The translations under genes were made by a program, and so were the position numbers. From Molossus alvarezi (taxonomy: Eukaryota > Chordata > Mammalia > Chiroptera > Molossidae): a DNA stretch of 64,000 bases. The notes under the pieces were generated by a model. The model had not been told where the DNA came from and made no database searches. It was given only the letters and a program-made list of their open reading frames with translations. Location of the stretch: contig CM073885.1 of the NCBI GenBank assembly GCA_037176705.1, forward strand, positions 216,888,290 through 216,952,289. The letters are read 5' to 3'. Positions 24,231-36,302 of this stretch are shown here, one piece after another. The first letter of the stretch is position 1. Every line of letters starts with the position of its first letter.

Positions 24231-27200
24231 AACAAGCACTATTATAACAACCCAGGTACATTCTGGGCACTTGAAAATCAACAGTAAAAACAAACAGTAG
24301 ACTAAATTCCCTGTCTTTGAGGAGCTTACATTTCAATGTGAAGATAGGCTATGTACACATAAGCAAGTAAATATATATTGAGACAAGTGGTAGGTGGTCA
24401 GGGTTAGCCTCACCGAGAAGGTGACGTATAAGTAAAGATGAAAAGCAAGATGAAAAGAAGGGATATGTATGTCCATTAGGACGACTATAACCTTGAGAAA
24501 GAGCATTCTAGGCAGCAGACACAGCTAAAGCAAAGTACTTAAGATGGGCATTTGTGCTATATGTTCAAGGTTAGTGTGGGTACAGTGAAGTAATTAATGG
24601 GGATACTAGTAAGAGATAATAAGGTCAGAAAGGTTAAAGAAGATGGTTTGGGTAAGGTGTGGTAAACCATTGTGAGGACTCTGACTTTTATAGTGAAGCA
24701 GATGTATTGAAAGTTTTGAGCAGAGAACTGAACTGATCTAACTTATTATGATCAATCTGGCTATTGAGTTGAGAAAAGAAAATGGTGAAGCAGGGAGAAG
24801 GGCACAGAATCAGGCAAACCACTTAAGAGGCTATAATATGGCGGATAATGCTCCAGGCTATAAATGATGGTGCATACACCAAGGAGACAGCAATGAAAGT
24901 AGTGAGTAATGGCTCAATTTTGGATATATTTTAGAAGTAGATCTTACATGATTTGCTGACAGATTTGATTTGGGGTGAAATAGAAAGAAATTAAGATAAC
25001 TCCAATATTTTTTGGTCCAGGAACTGGATGGATGGATCTTCCATTTCCTGGTATGAAATAAGCTTGTGGGAGAAGAATGTTTAGAGATGAAGTTCAGCCC
25101 TGGCCGGTTTGGCTCAGCGGTTGGAGCGTCGGCCTGCGGTACAGAGACCCGGGTTCGGTTCCCGCTCAGGGCACGTACCTCGGTTGCAGTTTGTCCCCGG
25201 CCCTGGTTGGTCGTGCGGGTGGCAGCCACTCGATGTGTCCCTTCACATCGATGTTTCTCTCTCTCTCTCTCTTCCTCTCTCTCCCTCCCACTCTATCTGA
25301 ACAAAAAATGGAAAAATGTCTTCGGGTGAGGATAAAAAATAAAATAAAAAATAAAAATAAATAAATAGAGATGAAGTTCAGTTTGGAACATGGTAAGCTT
25401 GAGTCTAAGTAGAGATATCTGGTAGACATTAGAATATAAAAGTCTGAAGTTTAGGGGAGAAGTCTGGGTTGAAGGTGTACATATGGAGGTGATCGCATGT
25501 AGGTGGATATGAAGAGGCCAACGTCTTAGCTCTAGAGTACCCAAGCATTTAAAAGTATGAAATATTAAAAATAACCAGTCGTGAGACTGAGCAGAAATGA
25601 CCAATTAACAGGACAGAAACTAGAGGAAATGCAGTTTCCTGAAAGAGTTTTGGAAACCAAGTAAAAATGTTGTTTCAAAAGAATAAAGCCATTGTCTGTC
25701 AGACCAAGACTAAGGATCAGCCTTTGGAAAAAACAACGTGGGGAAAACAGTGACCTGAAAAGGAGCAGATTCGGTGGAGAAGTGGAGGTGGAGTGGGTTC
25801 AGGAGGGCATTGCAGCTTTGTGACAGGAAGAGCAATGGTATGTGTTTCTAGTCATATCATCCTGCATTAAGGCCAAACCCAAGAGTACTGCTAATAAACT
25901 ACTTTTCTTGCTAGCTAATTATGGTCAACTCTAAGATAAAATAAAAATTCTCATTGACACAAAAGTAGCTACAAAATGTCCTATGAGTTTTTTAAAGAGT
26001 AAAATGTCACATGTAAGTATCTTTCCTTGGGAATTTAGTAAAAGGAAACTTTATTAGTAACTGTGTTTTAAAAAGGATAGAAAGCAAAAAGTTTTTAATA
26101 TATTAAATAGAAAAAATAGATGAAACTCACCAGTTCAGACAGTGAAAAAAGAAAACAGATCTGTGTACTACATGGTACTGATCAATAAATTTGAATATAA
26201 TTTTTTCTAAAGTAAAAAAAAAAAGAGAGAGAGAGAGAAAAGAAATTAGATGAAGAATGTATAACCATCTTAAGTAGTTTTGCTGTAAAGGGGAAGACAG
26301 AAATGAGATGATATCTAGAGTTAAATATGGACTCAAGATAGGAATTTATAAAATGAGAAAAATTGCAGCATATTTTTCCACTGATGTGAATGATCTAATA
26401 GTGAGTGAAAAAGTTTATGCTGAAAGTAGAGGGATATCCTTCAGTTGGCAAAACGGGATGGGATTTAGTATATCATAGAATGACTAGCTTTTAATTGAAG
26501 CACAGTCAGTTTACTGATAGAAACAGGAGACAAGTCAAAGTATATTGATACAAATGTCAATGGATGGGTTGCTGCTGTGATAGTAGCTTTTATAACTTCT
26601 TTGATTGTTTCTATTTTCTCTGTAAGAGTGAGGCTAGTGGGATGGGGTGGGGGTGTTCCAAACAGATGGAAAGTATGAAAAAGTCATCTAACAGAGCAGA
26701 GAGCAAATGGATTAGGTAAATGTAATAGGTTTGCCTGGAAGCACTAACAAGACACCTGGTTTAGTGATCATGCATGGAGAGTGAATTTCAGCATAGCATG
26801 CATTGTTTTCCAGACACGTCCAGCTTCACAGGTACACACATTAAGCAGAAACTTGTGCTTTATCAAGTTTGGGTGAATACGAAAGAGTAAGAAAGGGGTA
26901 AAGGAATAAGCAGTTGCCCATGCCAATGAGGGGTTATAATGATGAGCCATGGAATTTGAATGGATTACTCAAATGAGAACATGAGTTAAAATGTGAAAAA
27001 ATTAGTAGAAAGTGACAAGGTATAAACTAAGAAAATTGGAGTTCCTGGTGAGTTTGAAGAATCCTTGGAATTGGTGTCGTTATGGGAGTGAACTGAAAAA
27101 CCAAATGGTAGTTGAAGAATGGTCTCCTTGAAATTAAGATTAAAGATAGGTTGAAGTTACTAACAATGATAAAGTCTAGATTATGACATTGAGATTGAGG

Positions 27201-27295
27201 GACAGAGGTAGAATGAATGGAAGATGACATAATTTGAAGAGAAAAGGCCAAGGAATTGATTGATACAGTAGGGTAGTGAAGAAACAAACATAAAC
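24231..27295 (-). mobile_element. Nearly full-length L2 LINE, decayed, split by a SINE
   Basis: Antisense L2 along about 2.8 kb excluding the SINE at 25097-25365. Landmarks in order on the plus strand: GAGGAGCTTACATTTCAATG, GGTCAGGGTTAGCCTCACCG, GAAAGAGCATTCTAGGCAGC, GATTTGCTGACAGATTTGAT, CTGGTAGACATTAGAATATA, TTTTGCTGTAAAGGGGAAGA, ATTGTTTCTATTTTCTCTGT and GAGCCATGGAATTTGAATGG. These match the L2 consensus as I recall it through the RT region. No frame survives. The L2 consensus is about 3.3 kb, so this is a long copy. Confidence 0.82.
25097..25365 (+). mobile_element. Young Ves-type SINE (type B)
   Basis: Well-preserved sense copy (GCCCTGGCCGGTTTGGCTCA head, B box GGTTCGGTTCCCGC, tail ATGGAAAAATGTCTTCGGGT). 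The 15-bp target-site duplication TAGAGATGAAGTTCA is perfect at 25082-25096 and 25366-25380. CpG sites are largely kept, as expected of a young insert. Confidence 0.97.
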
Positions 27296-27466
27296 CACAA
27301 TCTTCTGTCTGCAACATCACACTATCAAAGTGTAGGTTATGTCCAGCTGCAGTCTGTTGAATTAACAGATAAAATGAAATTGTATTATAAAAGAAAGCTT
27401 GAAATTTAAAGATAATTCACATCATCCTTAGTCTTACTCCCTAGTTCTAGTTTTCTAGTTTCTTAT

Positions 27467-27536
27467 TCTCTCTCTCTCTCTCTCTCCCTCTCTCTCTCTC
27501 TCTCTGTGTGTGTGCGCGCACTCGCGTGTGTGTGTT
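27467..27536. repeat. (CT)n(GT)n(GC)n(GT)n compound microsatellite
   Basis: A pyrimidine CT tract of about 39 bp runs into TG, then GCGCGCACTCGCG, then TG repeats. Confidence 0.96.
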
Positions 27537-28369
27537 CTTCCAATTTATTTTATGTAGTCAATTGAGTTGATTACAGGTAAAGAGATAAAAAGATTGAAGA
27601 CAAATCTACTAGATAGCAGGACAGAGGCATTATAAGATTTATACAACTAAGTCCTTATTTTAAAAGTTCCTTATTTTATTGTATTGGACATAAAACAAAT
27701 CAAAACAGAAAAATTGCTTATATGGAATCATCCATTCCACAGAATTGGTTGTAGTAAAAAAAAAAATCTGTCTTTACCACGATAGAAAAATAATTGTGAT
27801 ATACACAACTATATTACAGAATTCCAACATTACAGGTCCTCTGTGAAGCAATTTCTTGTATGGATGGTCAATTTATTTGGATATTAATATGAAAAAGGCA
27901 GAAGTATGGCAAATTTCAGAATATAAGTAAATGAGTGGAATTAAATCAAATTCATATTAACTTTTCTGTGGAGAAATAACACCCTTCTCAGTACAATCTA
28001 AATATAGGTGTGGTTTTGTTGTTGTTTTTTTTTAATTTTGTTTTTTTCCTTTAGGATGCAGTAGACATGACATAATTTTTAAGGTCCCAATTATGTATTA
28101 TTCTTGTATTCCAGCTGAGACCAATTTTCAAAATGTATCTAGCTAGTATAATTAAAGTTATTTTGGTCTAATTATAGTGTATACTATGAAGACAAAACTG
28201 TTATTTTTAAAGTGCCATCTCTCTTTATATAGAAATCAGTTGTATCTGATTTCTTTTGAATCAAGGAAATACAACATAAATCCCCAATTAGTGAGACTTC
28301 TGGAACCTAAGAGTTCATCACAAAGTTACTGAGGTTTAAAATTTGGCCTCATAATGAGTGTCTGTTGTA

Positions 28370-28580
28370 AAAGCACCACACAGGGCGCTTGTGGAGAAGA
28401 GCAGAAGTGTGAGCCCCCAGAGCAGGTAGGAGGCCAAGGTGGTGTTTGTCTATGGAGGAAATGATGTGATTGGACAAGAGCCATAGCCCTGGAAACAAGC
28501 AGGTGGCAGTGACTGAAGATCTCTTCTTAAAGTGGAATCAACATGATTTGATGATAGATGAGATTTCAATGAAAACCGAA
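28370..28580 (-). repeat. L2 fragment
   Basis: Antisense L2-like words: GGAGGCCAAGGTGGTGTTTG, GGAAATGATGTGATTGGACA and GCAGGTGGCAGTGACTGAAG. No ends defined. Confidence 0.5.
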
Positions 28581-29076
28581 TCTTCCAAAAGAAGACTTAT
28601 AAAAGATCCAAGAAAGTAATGCTTCTAAAGCCAGTATTATAAAAAATAATGCAACACTCTGAATGCACTACTTGAAAAAAATGCCTCAATTCTTTTTATA
28701 GGATAGTTTCTAAAGGCTCCCAAATACACTAAGAGTATTTTCAAGTAAGTATAATCAGGACCACCTTGGTAGCAGTTGGAGTAGGAAAACCACGTGATGC
28801 TCCAAAGAATGATCCTCCCATCACACTGCCCAAGTGTTGTTTCTCTGAATTGCACAGTTAGCAATGCCTTCTGCATCTGTGGCAGTATGATAACCTGAGC
28901 TGATATGGACAGCTCCTTTTCTAACCACCCACAACAAAGACATATATGCTTACCACAAACATGAAAAAATAAACCTCCATGAAAGAATGTAAACATATAT
29001 AAGATGCCAAAAAAATCAAAATCTCCACAGCAGGAAATAGAACAATATGAAATTGGGCTTAAAATGATTAAGAGAT

Positions 29077-29097
29077 AGCCCTGGCTGGTGTGGCTCA
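29077..29097 (+). mobile_element. Isolated Ves SINE 5' head fused to L1
   Basis: GCCCTGGCTGGTGTGGCTCA is exactly the first 20 bases of a Ves head. It then stops and L1 3' sequence follows at once. Confidence 0.7.
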
Positions 29098-29400
29098 AAA
29101 GGTCACTTATGCTAATAAATAAGCCAGACAAATACCACCTGATCTCACTTATTTTTAGAATCTAATGAACAAAATAAATGGATAAACAAAATAGGTCCAG
29201 AGGCATGGATGCATGGAACAGACTGACAAACCTCCGAGGGGAGTGGGGTGGGGGAAAGGAAGAAATTAACAAAGAACATATATGCATATATGCATAGCCC
29301 ATGGACACCGACAATAATGTGGCAAAGGTCTGGAAAATGGCAGGGGCAGTGTGGAGGGGGCCAAAGGGGGGACATCTGTAATACTGTCAATAATAATAAT
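29098..29400 (+). mobile_element. L1 3' UTR end, sense
   Basis: Bat-type L1 3' terminus on the plus strand: GATCTCACTTATTTTTAGAA, CAGACTGACAAACCTCCGAG, a GTGGGGTGGGGGAAAGGAAG block and GTAATACTGTCAATAATAAT. It is the complement of the L1 ends at 47845-48273, 49951-50255 and 51177-51590. Confidence 0.85.
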
Positions 29401-30619
29401 GAAAGAAGAACACAAATGTACTACCCATAGGATTTCCTTTTGAGTTAATAACATTTTTTTCTTCATAAATATTGTTTACTTTAACCTTTGAGTAAAGTAT
29501 CATCCAAGATTTCACATTAAAAGGAGACTATTTTCAGTTAGAACATTTATATACATGTATTACATTTATATATATTATATATTCATTACCCTTATATACA
29601 TTTATATATCTATACATGCTCATACTTTTTTAAGCAGCCTTCTTATATTGTTTAGTATCCAAGTGTCTTGGCTGGAAAAATAAGAAGATAGGTGAACTGT
29701 TTTTGTCATCATTCATAATATTCACATTTTATAAAATGAGTTTCACTTTTATATTTTTTATGGTAACAATCATTTTTGCACTGCTACTTTTAACAGTTTT
29801 ATTGTATTATTCCTTTGTCAAAACAAATGCAAACGCACATGACAGATGGTGATGGAAGTTTATGTCACTCCCCTATAAGAACAGGATACATTCCATGTAT
29901 CCTGCATATACAGTCCATTAATCCATTAGCACCTACACAAGAAAATTAATGGAGGTAGAGCAGTTAAAATGTACCAAGTTAGTTCCTCCACTCAGGAAAG
30001 AGCATGATTAAATTTTGGTCACTCTACATATATGTTAGTAATGTAGTTCAATATTTCTCAAGAAGTGTGGAAGACATAAAAGTTGCAAATCCTACATACC
30101 TAATCTATTACTGCTCTAGAAAACATTGTTTAAAAGTTAAGATGTATTTTCATTCCTTGTATATACATATGCACACACATATACACACAGATTTATCTCG
30201 TCTTCATCCTCCCCTTCACTCCTGTTCCTTTTAGGGTTAGGTAACCACATACTACGTTTTTCTCAGAGCCCACTGGCCTTGACTTTGCCAAACAATGCCA
30301 AACATTCCCTCACTTCTACAATGACTTCTTATCTCCTCTTCACCACAAACTCCCAAAAATATAAAAAATTTACATCTAAAATAGTTTAATGTTTTTGACT
30401 CTTAAAAGGGGAAGCTTCATTTTATTCTCCCAATGCAATTTTAAGAAGAGATGATTCATTCCATTCATCTAAAAAAAATCTATAATAGAGGGATTTTAAT
30501 TATAATTTAAGTAAATATTTTAAGTAAAAATTAAAAATAAGTTTTAAAAAGTACAAAATTTAAGTTAAAATGCTAGACAGCTATCTACTCTGTATGTTTT
30601 TAAAGGTTTTCCTGGATAT
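29401..30619. other. AT-rich non-coding stretch
   Basis: Contains an ATATA-rich patch (29550-29620) and a short CACACATATACACACA patch (about 30170). No gene or named repeat seen. Confidence 0.35.
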
Positions 30620-31315
30620 AAACTCTGGAAAGATCTTTCATACATCTTACTTAATACTTTCATTTTATTTCAAATCCATCCAAGACTCTCCATCTTCCTA
30701 ATATTACATAACCATCATCAAACTAATAAAAACAGATCATCAACTTACTAAGACATTAGCTTATATCCTTTCTAGGCCATTCCATCCTCTCTCCACATTG
30801 CATGTAGAGAATTTTTACTCTAAGTGCAAAACTAATAATATCCAGTCCATAAAATGATCTCCTATTATTCTCATAATCATATCCCTAATCCACAACGACC
30901 TACCTCTAGTGTCCCATCTCCTACCATGTTCTCCCTTGATCTCTCTGTCCCCGCCACACTAGCATCTTTCCCTCAAGCTCATCAGATTCTCCCTACCACC
31001 AAGGTAATATTTCCTCATCTGTTTCGTCTCAGGACATCTATCATTGCCTCAGGGAAGCCAGTCATTACCTCCCAAACCCAGTCCCCCTCCCCATGATAAG
31101 CACAATAAACGCCACACACCATCCCTTCCTAACACTGGACATAGTTTGAACTATACATCTATTTGCATGATTACTTAATTAATATCTTTCTTAACCACCA
31201 TTCTGTAAATTCACAAAGGCAAAAACCTTATTCCTTTGCTCACCAATTCATCTCTAGTTCCTAGCATTGTGCCTGACACAGAGTAGGTGCTCCATAATTA
31301 TTTTTTGAGTAAACA
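30620..31315 (+). repeat. L2 3' end, sense
   Basis: CT-rich sense L2. Diagnostic end: CTCTAGTTCCTAGCATTGTG followed by CCTGACACAGAGTAGGTGCT and CCATAATTATTTTTTGAGTA. Confidence 0.75.
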
Positions 31316-31384
31316 CAGGGTTCTGATGCATACGAGTAAATACCACCCCACAACTAACTAAAGACTGAGCTTTAATGCTTTGAC

Positions 31385-31500
31385 ATCTCTTTCAACTCAC
31401 TCTAACAAGTATCTATTTTTAAATTTATCCTGTGGCCAGCACAAAGGTGAATAAGATAGCTTCTACTCCCAAGGGACTTGTAGCCTGAAAGTGCTGAATG
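31385..31500 (-). repeat. L2 fragment, antisense
   Basis: GTGGCCAGCACAAAGGTGAA and GGGACTTGTAGCCTGAAAGT resemble the antisense L2 3' region. Confidence 0.45.
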
Positions 31501-31527
31501 ATTTATAACAAAAAATTGACAACAACT

Positions 31528-31761
31528 GCCCTGGCTGGTTTGGCTCAGCAGTTAGAGCATCAGCCCTCAGACCAGAGAGGCCCGGGTTTGGTTCCCGCTA
31601 AGGGCACATACCTCAGTTACAGTTTGTCCCTGGCCCCAGTTAGGCTCATATGGGTGGCAACCACTCAATGTGTCTCTCTCACATCGATGTTTCTCTTTTC
31701 TCTCTTCCTCCCTCTCTATCTGAAGATACATTGCAAAAATGTCCTCAAGTGAGGATTAAAA
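31528..31761 (+). mobile_element. Ves-type SINE (type B)
   Basis: Sense SINE with perfect 17-bp target-site duplication AAAAATTGACAACAACT at 31511-31527 and 31762-31778. CpGs have decayed to TG/CA more than in the youngest copies (GTTTGGTTCCC B box). Confidence 0.95.
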
Positions 31762-31784
31762 AAAAATTGACAACAACTAAGAAA

Positions 31785-31975
31785 CTGACTGCTTAATACA
31801 AGGCAGCCACTGTTCTAAGAAATAAATCCATATGACCCTTACAACAACCCTATGAGGGAGGCCCTATCATTAATTTTTACAGGATCACACAGGTAATCAA
31901 CAGAGGCATCAGATCCTGACTCTAGGTGGTCTGTGTCCAGAGCTATTGCTCTTAGCATCAGTACAATGCTGCCTC
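31785..31975 (+). repeat. MIR SINE
   Basis: AGCCACTGTTCTAAGAAATA, CTTACAACAACCCTATGAGG, GATCACACAGGTAATCAACA and a TCTAGGTGGTCTGTGTCCAG end match MIR order. It begins right after the SINE target site. Confidence 0.85.
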
Positions 31976-32039
31976 TTGTGAGAATGATATACGAACATAA
32001 TAAAGACATGTAAAAAGTTCTACAAAATCCCATTGGTTG

Positions 32040-33060
32040 GGAAACTTGTAGAGGAACAATAATATTTTATTGGGTTTAGAATGAGTAAGATATGTCCTCC
32101 AGGGGAAAAAAAAAAAAAATGTGGTAGGAGGAGGACAATCCAGTAAAAGAGAATACAAGGAAACAAATGACAAAGTCTCAAATGTGCTCTTATATTTAGG
32201 GACCAACCAAGTAGGTCAGAGGGAGTGCTAGAAATTAAAGGAAAATCAGCTTGAGGCAAGAATATGAAGAACTTTGAGTCCCAAGCTAAAGGGTTCTATA
32301 GGGGATAAGATAGCACTAAAGAATTTTATTCAGGTATTACTATTATGAGAAAGATGCTTGGCAAATTTAGTTTTAGAGAGGATGCAAAAACCTACTTGTT
32401 CTTCTTCCTCTTCATGACATCATTTCTACTACTGCCTTCACACTCCATCTTAACTCTCAGTTCCTCCAGGACTCCTTCTCTAACCACAGTTCTCCAGCGA
32501 GAGCAGAATCTCCCTTTTATTTTATTTTTTATATTATTTATTTATTCTCACAGCTTTCCTCGGAGTTTTATTTTACCACCTACTACAGCTTGTAATTATG
32601 TTTCATGAGTGATCCAAGGTCATGAACTAAGTAAGGGTTTGCATGCATATAAAACTGGGGGTCATCAGTAGTTAAAGCCATAGGAATAAATGAGAGAGAC
32701 AAAGACAGACATGCCAGATGGAGGACAAAGAAGCAGATGTAAAATATAGTATAACATCACCACAGTAAGATTAGGCAGAAGAAGTAGATCCAGGAGAAAG
32801 AACCCCAAGAAGGATCTGTAGAGGTAGGTAAACAAGGAGAGAGGTGCCACATGGTAGGAAGAAGTTGGAATGACATCAAGGAGGTGTTGGTCTTGAGTGA
32901 CTAATGCTAAACAAAAATCAAGTAAGAAAAAGATAAAAACAGTGGTGGACTTGGCCTTTTCCACAAGAACTCCAATAAAATGGTACAAGGAAAGCAGACA
33001 GATATCTAAGGATTAACAAGGAAAAGCTCCGAACGCAGAGTAAATGTTAAAGATACTCTC
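32040..33060 (-). repeat. Mosaic of antisense L2 fragments
   Basis: Words such as TATGAAGAACTTTGAGTCCC, GGGGTCATCAGTAGTTAAAG and AAAAATCAAGTAAGAAAAAG resemble antisense L2. The middle (32380-32620) is CT-rich and reads as another fragment in the other direction. Boundaries are uncertain. Confidence 0.45.
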
Positions 33061-33605
33061 TGGTAAAGAGACACACATCTGAGTTCAGAGTTGAGAGTAG
33101 ACCTGTTCAGACACTCAAGGAGAACAATCTCAGTTTACCAGTTCCGTATGATTCCTCACGTTTTCTATGATAATCCAGTTTAACATTTCCCACCATGGAG
33201 GGAGCGGGGAGTCTTTTCAAATCCTACAGAGAGGTCTTTGACCTCACATTTTCTCTCGTGCCCCCTTCAGGAAGTTAACAACACTTAATTTATTCTTTTT
33301 CCCTCTCCCTTGTCCATTTCACCCCCCTCTGAAGCTTATGCTTCCTGCTAGAGTTTGATCAATTGTGCACCAGATAAATTCTTAGTATATAAAGAGCATT
33401 TAGTCAGCATCTCTTATTTGCCTGCTTCTATGTAGAAAAGACAACCACCACCTACGTAAAGAAAATTTGCAATTTTCAGTCACTGGATAAGGGAACATGT
33501 GGTGCAAAACTTAAAGAAATTATCAGTTTAAAACAGACTTGCCCTTTACAGCATGAAGGTCAAGGTTGTGAGGGGCACAGTGGCCTTATCCACAGCTTTG
33601 GTTTT

Positions 33606-33848
33606 CTCTTTTTTTTTTTTATCCTCACCCAAAGACATTTTTCCATTTTTTGTTCAGATAGAGTGGGAGGGAGAGAGAGAGAGAGAAACATCGACGTGAC
33701 AGGGACACATCGAGTGGCTGCCACCCGCATGACCAACCAGGGCCAGGGACAAACTGCTACCGAGGTATGTGCCCCTAGCGGGAAGCGAACGCGGGTCTCT
33801 CCGGACCGCAGGCTGATGCTCTAACCACTGAGCCAAACCGTCCAGGGC
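33606..33848 (-). mobile_element. Ves-type SINE (type B), reverse
   Basis: Tail T-run at the left and tRNA head ending GCCAAACCGTCCAGGGC at 33848. Target-site duplication CACAGCTTTGGTTTT/CACAGCTTTTGTTTT at 33591-33605 and 33849-33863 (one mismatch). Confidence 0.94.
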
Positions 33849-34029
33849 CACAGCTTTTGTTTTCAATGTTAGATAAAAATTACGGATGTAGGGAGGAGGA
33901 TGATTAGGGGGGGAAAGGAGAAACATCCGTAACAAAAATAAATTAATAAAATTTTTTTTAAAAATCATGGAGGTAGGTGACTTCTATCTCATATCATCAG
34001 TCAAAATAAAAAGCATTAATATTTTCAAA

Positions 34030-34259
34030 TTTTTTTAAATTCTCACCTGAGGACATTTTTTCCATTGATTTTCAGATAGAGTGGGAGGGAGGAAGGGAGA
34101 GAGAGAGAGCAAAACATCAATATAAGAAAGACACATCGATTGGCTGCCTTCTGCAGGACCCCAACCAGGGCCGGGGACCGAACCGCAACCAAGGTGCATG
34201 CTCCTGACCAGAATTGAACCTATGACTCTTTGTTCTGCGGGCTGTCACTCTAAGCTCTG
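34030..34259 (-). mobile_element. Ves-type SINE truncated at its head by the palindrome edge
   Basis: Reverse SINE with a hybrid tail (CCATTGATTTTCAGATAG). It runs normally to the part of the tRNA head near CTAAGCTCTG, then loses the last 15-20 bp of head exactly where homology to the other inverted arm begins (about 34260). No counterpart lies outside the right arm. Confidence 0.8.
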
Positions 34260-34434
34260 TTGCTTCTTACCAAATTTCATAGGTTAATACCTTTTACAGT
34301 CCAGTGTACAGAAGAATCAATGATAGAGGTATTTGAGAAAAGTAAATAAACATAGAGTGGCCCATGATAAGCTAGTTCTTGGGCGGATCCAGGGAAAGTA
34401 GTTGTGACCAGTAGGGTGTGTCAAAGGCAGAGAG

Positions 34435-34648
34435 ATCTCTTCTTTTTTCTTTTTTTTCTTTATTGATTTTAGAGAGAGAGGAAGAGAAAGGGAGAGAAAG
34501 AGATAGAAACATTGATGAGAGAGAACATTGATTGGCCGCCTCCTGCATGCCTCCCACTGGGGATCGAGCCCACCACGTGGGCACGTGCCCTGACTGGGAA
34601 TCTCTTGGTACATGGGTCGACACTCAACACTGAGCCACACTGGCCAGG
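34435..34648 (-). mobile_element. Ves-type SINE (type A), left-arm copy 1
   Basis: Reverse SINE with target-site duplication CAAAGGCAGAGAG at 34422-34434 and 34649-34661. Its mirror copy is at 42636-42848. Both share the same small deletion in the tRNA part (TGACTGGGAATCTCTTGG, with the B-box region shortened), which confirms common descent by duplication. Confidence 0.95.
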
Positions 34649-35241
34649 CAAAGGCAGAGAGTTTTTATGGAGGAGGAAATGGAGGACTTGGAAGTATGTG
34701 TAAAGGACCAGAAAGAAATATCGTTTTATATACTATAACACTAGTTGCTAGCTTGAACAGTTTCATTAGACTCTGGAATATAGGACTGACTCTAGTTGTC
34801 TGGTACCTGGGCTGGTGTGATCAGTGCAGGAGGATACTAGGCTGGTGTGCTGGAACCCTGTGAGAGCATGATGAAAGAGAGAGATGGTTGGGGATGTGGG
34901 CTTTGAACTGACGGGTTTATACAGGAGAGTCCTTTACTATTTCTAGGAATCAGCTAGCCCAAAGAGGGACAGCCTCTCCAGGGTCAGCTAGGCCCCAGAG
35001 TCCTAGCATCAAAATAAAGACATGCTTAATACGGTTTATTGCCAATCCTTTAGATGGGTATAATATATATATTTATTTTCTCTACTGCACACGTCATACA
35101 CTCCCATGAATTTAAAACTAATTATATGCTGATGACTGTTAAATGTAAATCCAGCTCTGACTTCTCTCTGGGCTTGAGCCTGGTCTATCTAACAGTCTCT
35201 TCTACATCTCATGCCTGGTTGTATCATATTACCACATTCTT

Positions 35242-35499
35242 TTTTTTTTTTTTTTTTTATCCTCACCTGAGGACATTTTCTGCATTTATCTTCAGATAGA
35301 GCAGAAGGGAGAGAGGGAGGCAGAGAGAGAGAGAGAAACATTGATGGGAGAGAGACACATCGACTGGCTGCCACTCATACAACCCAAACCGGGGCGGGGA
35401 CAAACTGCAACCAAGGTACATGCCCTTAGTGGGAACCAGACCCGGGTCTCTCAGGTCCACGGGCTGACGCTTTAACCGCTGAGCCAAACCGGCCAGGCC
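35242..35499 (-). mobile_element. Ves-type SINE (type B), left-arm copy 2
   Basis: Reverse copy with an 18-bp T-run at the left and head complement GCCAAACCGGCCAGGC at the right. Flanking GTATCATATT words form an imperfect target-site duplication. Mirror copy at 41709-41966. Confidence 0.92.
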
Positions 35500-36104
35500 A
35501 GTATCATATTCTTGAAGGTAACAGTTTGCTTGATACTTAACCTCGTTTTCATCTAAATCTATCCCTCTTCCCATTATCCCCTACTCCACTATCCTAGACC
35601 AAGTCATCATCAAAGTACCCTAAATATTCTCACTTTTTGCTTTCCTACAATACTTCACATAATAGACAGAAAAATTAAAAATATATATATATACCATTTA
35701 TTTGACCAGGTGACTTTCTTACTTAAAACCTCTGCTTTACTTGTAAAATTCCTTTAAATTGAAAATCTAAACTCCTTACTATGGCTTATCAGTCCCTACA
35801 CGATGTGACTGTTGCCTAGCTTTCTGTCTGTAGCTCACTACACTCTCCCTGTGCTCACAGGCTCGTGACCCTCTGGCTGTCCTCTCTGCCCCTCTGTGCC
35901 TCACACCCCAAGGGCATTCCCAGTTTATTAACTTACTTTTCCCTTTGCTTGGATTGCTCTGCTACCTGTTCTACATGTGTGACTCTTCCTCCTTTCCGTC
36001 TCAGCTCAAATGTCAGTTAGGTTGAGCAGTCTTCCTTGACCAACACGAGTTCACTAAGTCATCCTCTGATCCTTAACCCTATGTCATTTTATTTCCTTCA
36101 CAGT

Positions 36105-36302
36105 TTTTTTTTTTAAATATGTTTTTATTGAATATTTTTAGGGAGGGAGGGAGAGAGCTAGAAACAGCAATGTGAGAAACATCAATCGGCTGCCTCCTGC
36201 ACGCCCCCTACTGGGGATTGAGCCCCCAACCCAGACATATGCCCTGACAGGACCTCTCAGTCCATGGAAGGATGCTCAAGCCACTGAGTCACACTGGCCA
36301 GG
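36105..36302 (-). mobile_element. Ves-type SINE (type A), left-arm copy 3
   Basis: Reverse copy between TTCACAGTTTTTTTTTTAAA-like and CCACAATTTTTTTTTTTTAA-like flanks. The head reads AGTCACACTGGCCAGGCC at its right end. Mirror copy at 40905-41100. Confidence 0.9.

Noticed and set aside
25109..25300. Possible tRNA gene in SINE heads
   Set aside because: The A and B boxes belong to SINE promoters. The cloverleaf is not kept, and a SINE body and target duplications follow.
27467..27536. CRISPR-like short repeats
   Set aside because: These are simple dinucleotide tracts without spacers, and the genome is mammalian.
28637..29131. 164-codon minus-strand open frame
   Set aside because: It runs from unique DNA into the SINE-head/L1 junction, has no recognised domain, and its first codons lie in L1 sequence. 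Most likely chance; a decayed pseudogene cannot be excluded.
34317..34863. Paired ORFs repeated at 42421-42911 as a conserved gene family
   Set aside because: The identical peptides come from the inverted duplication of SINE and flanking DNA, not from a protein family.
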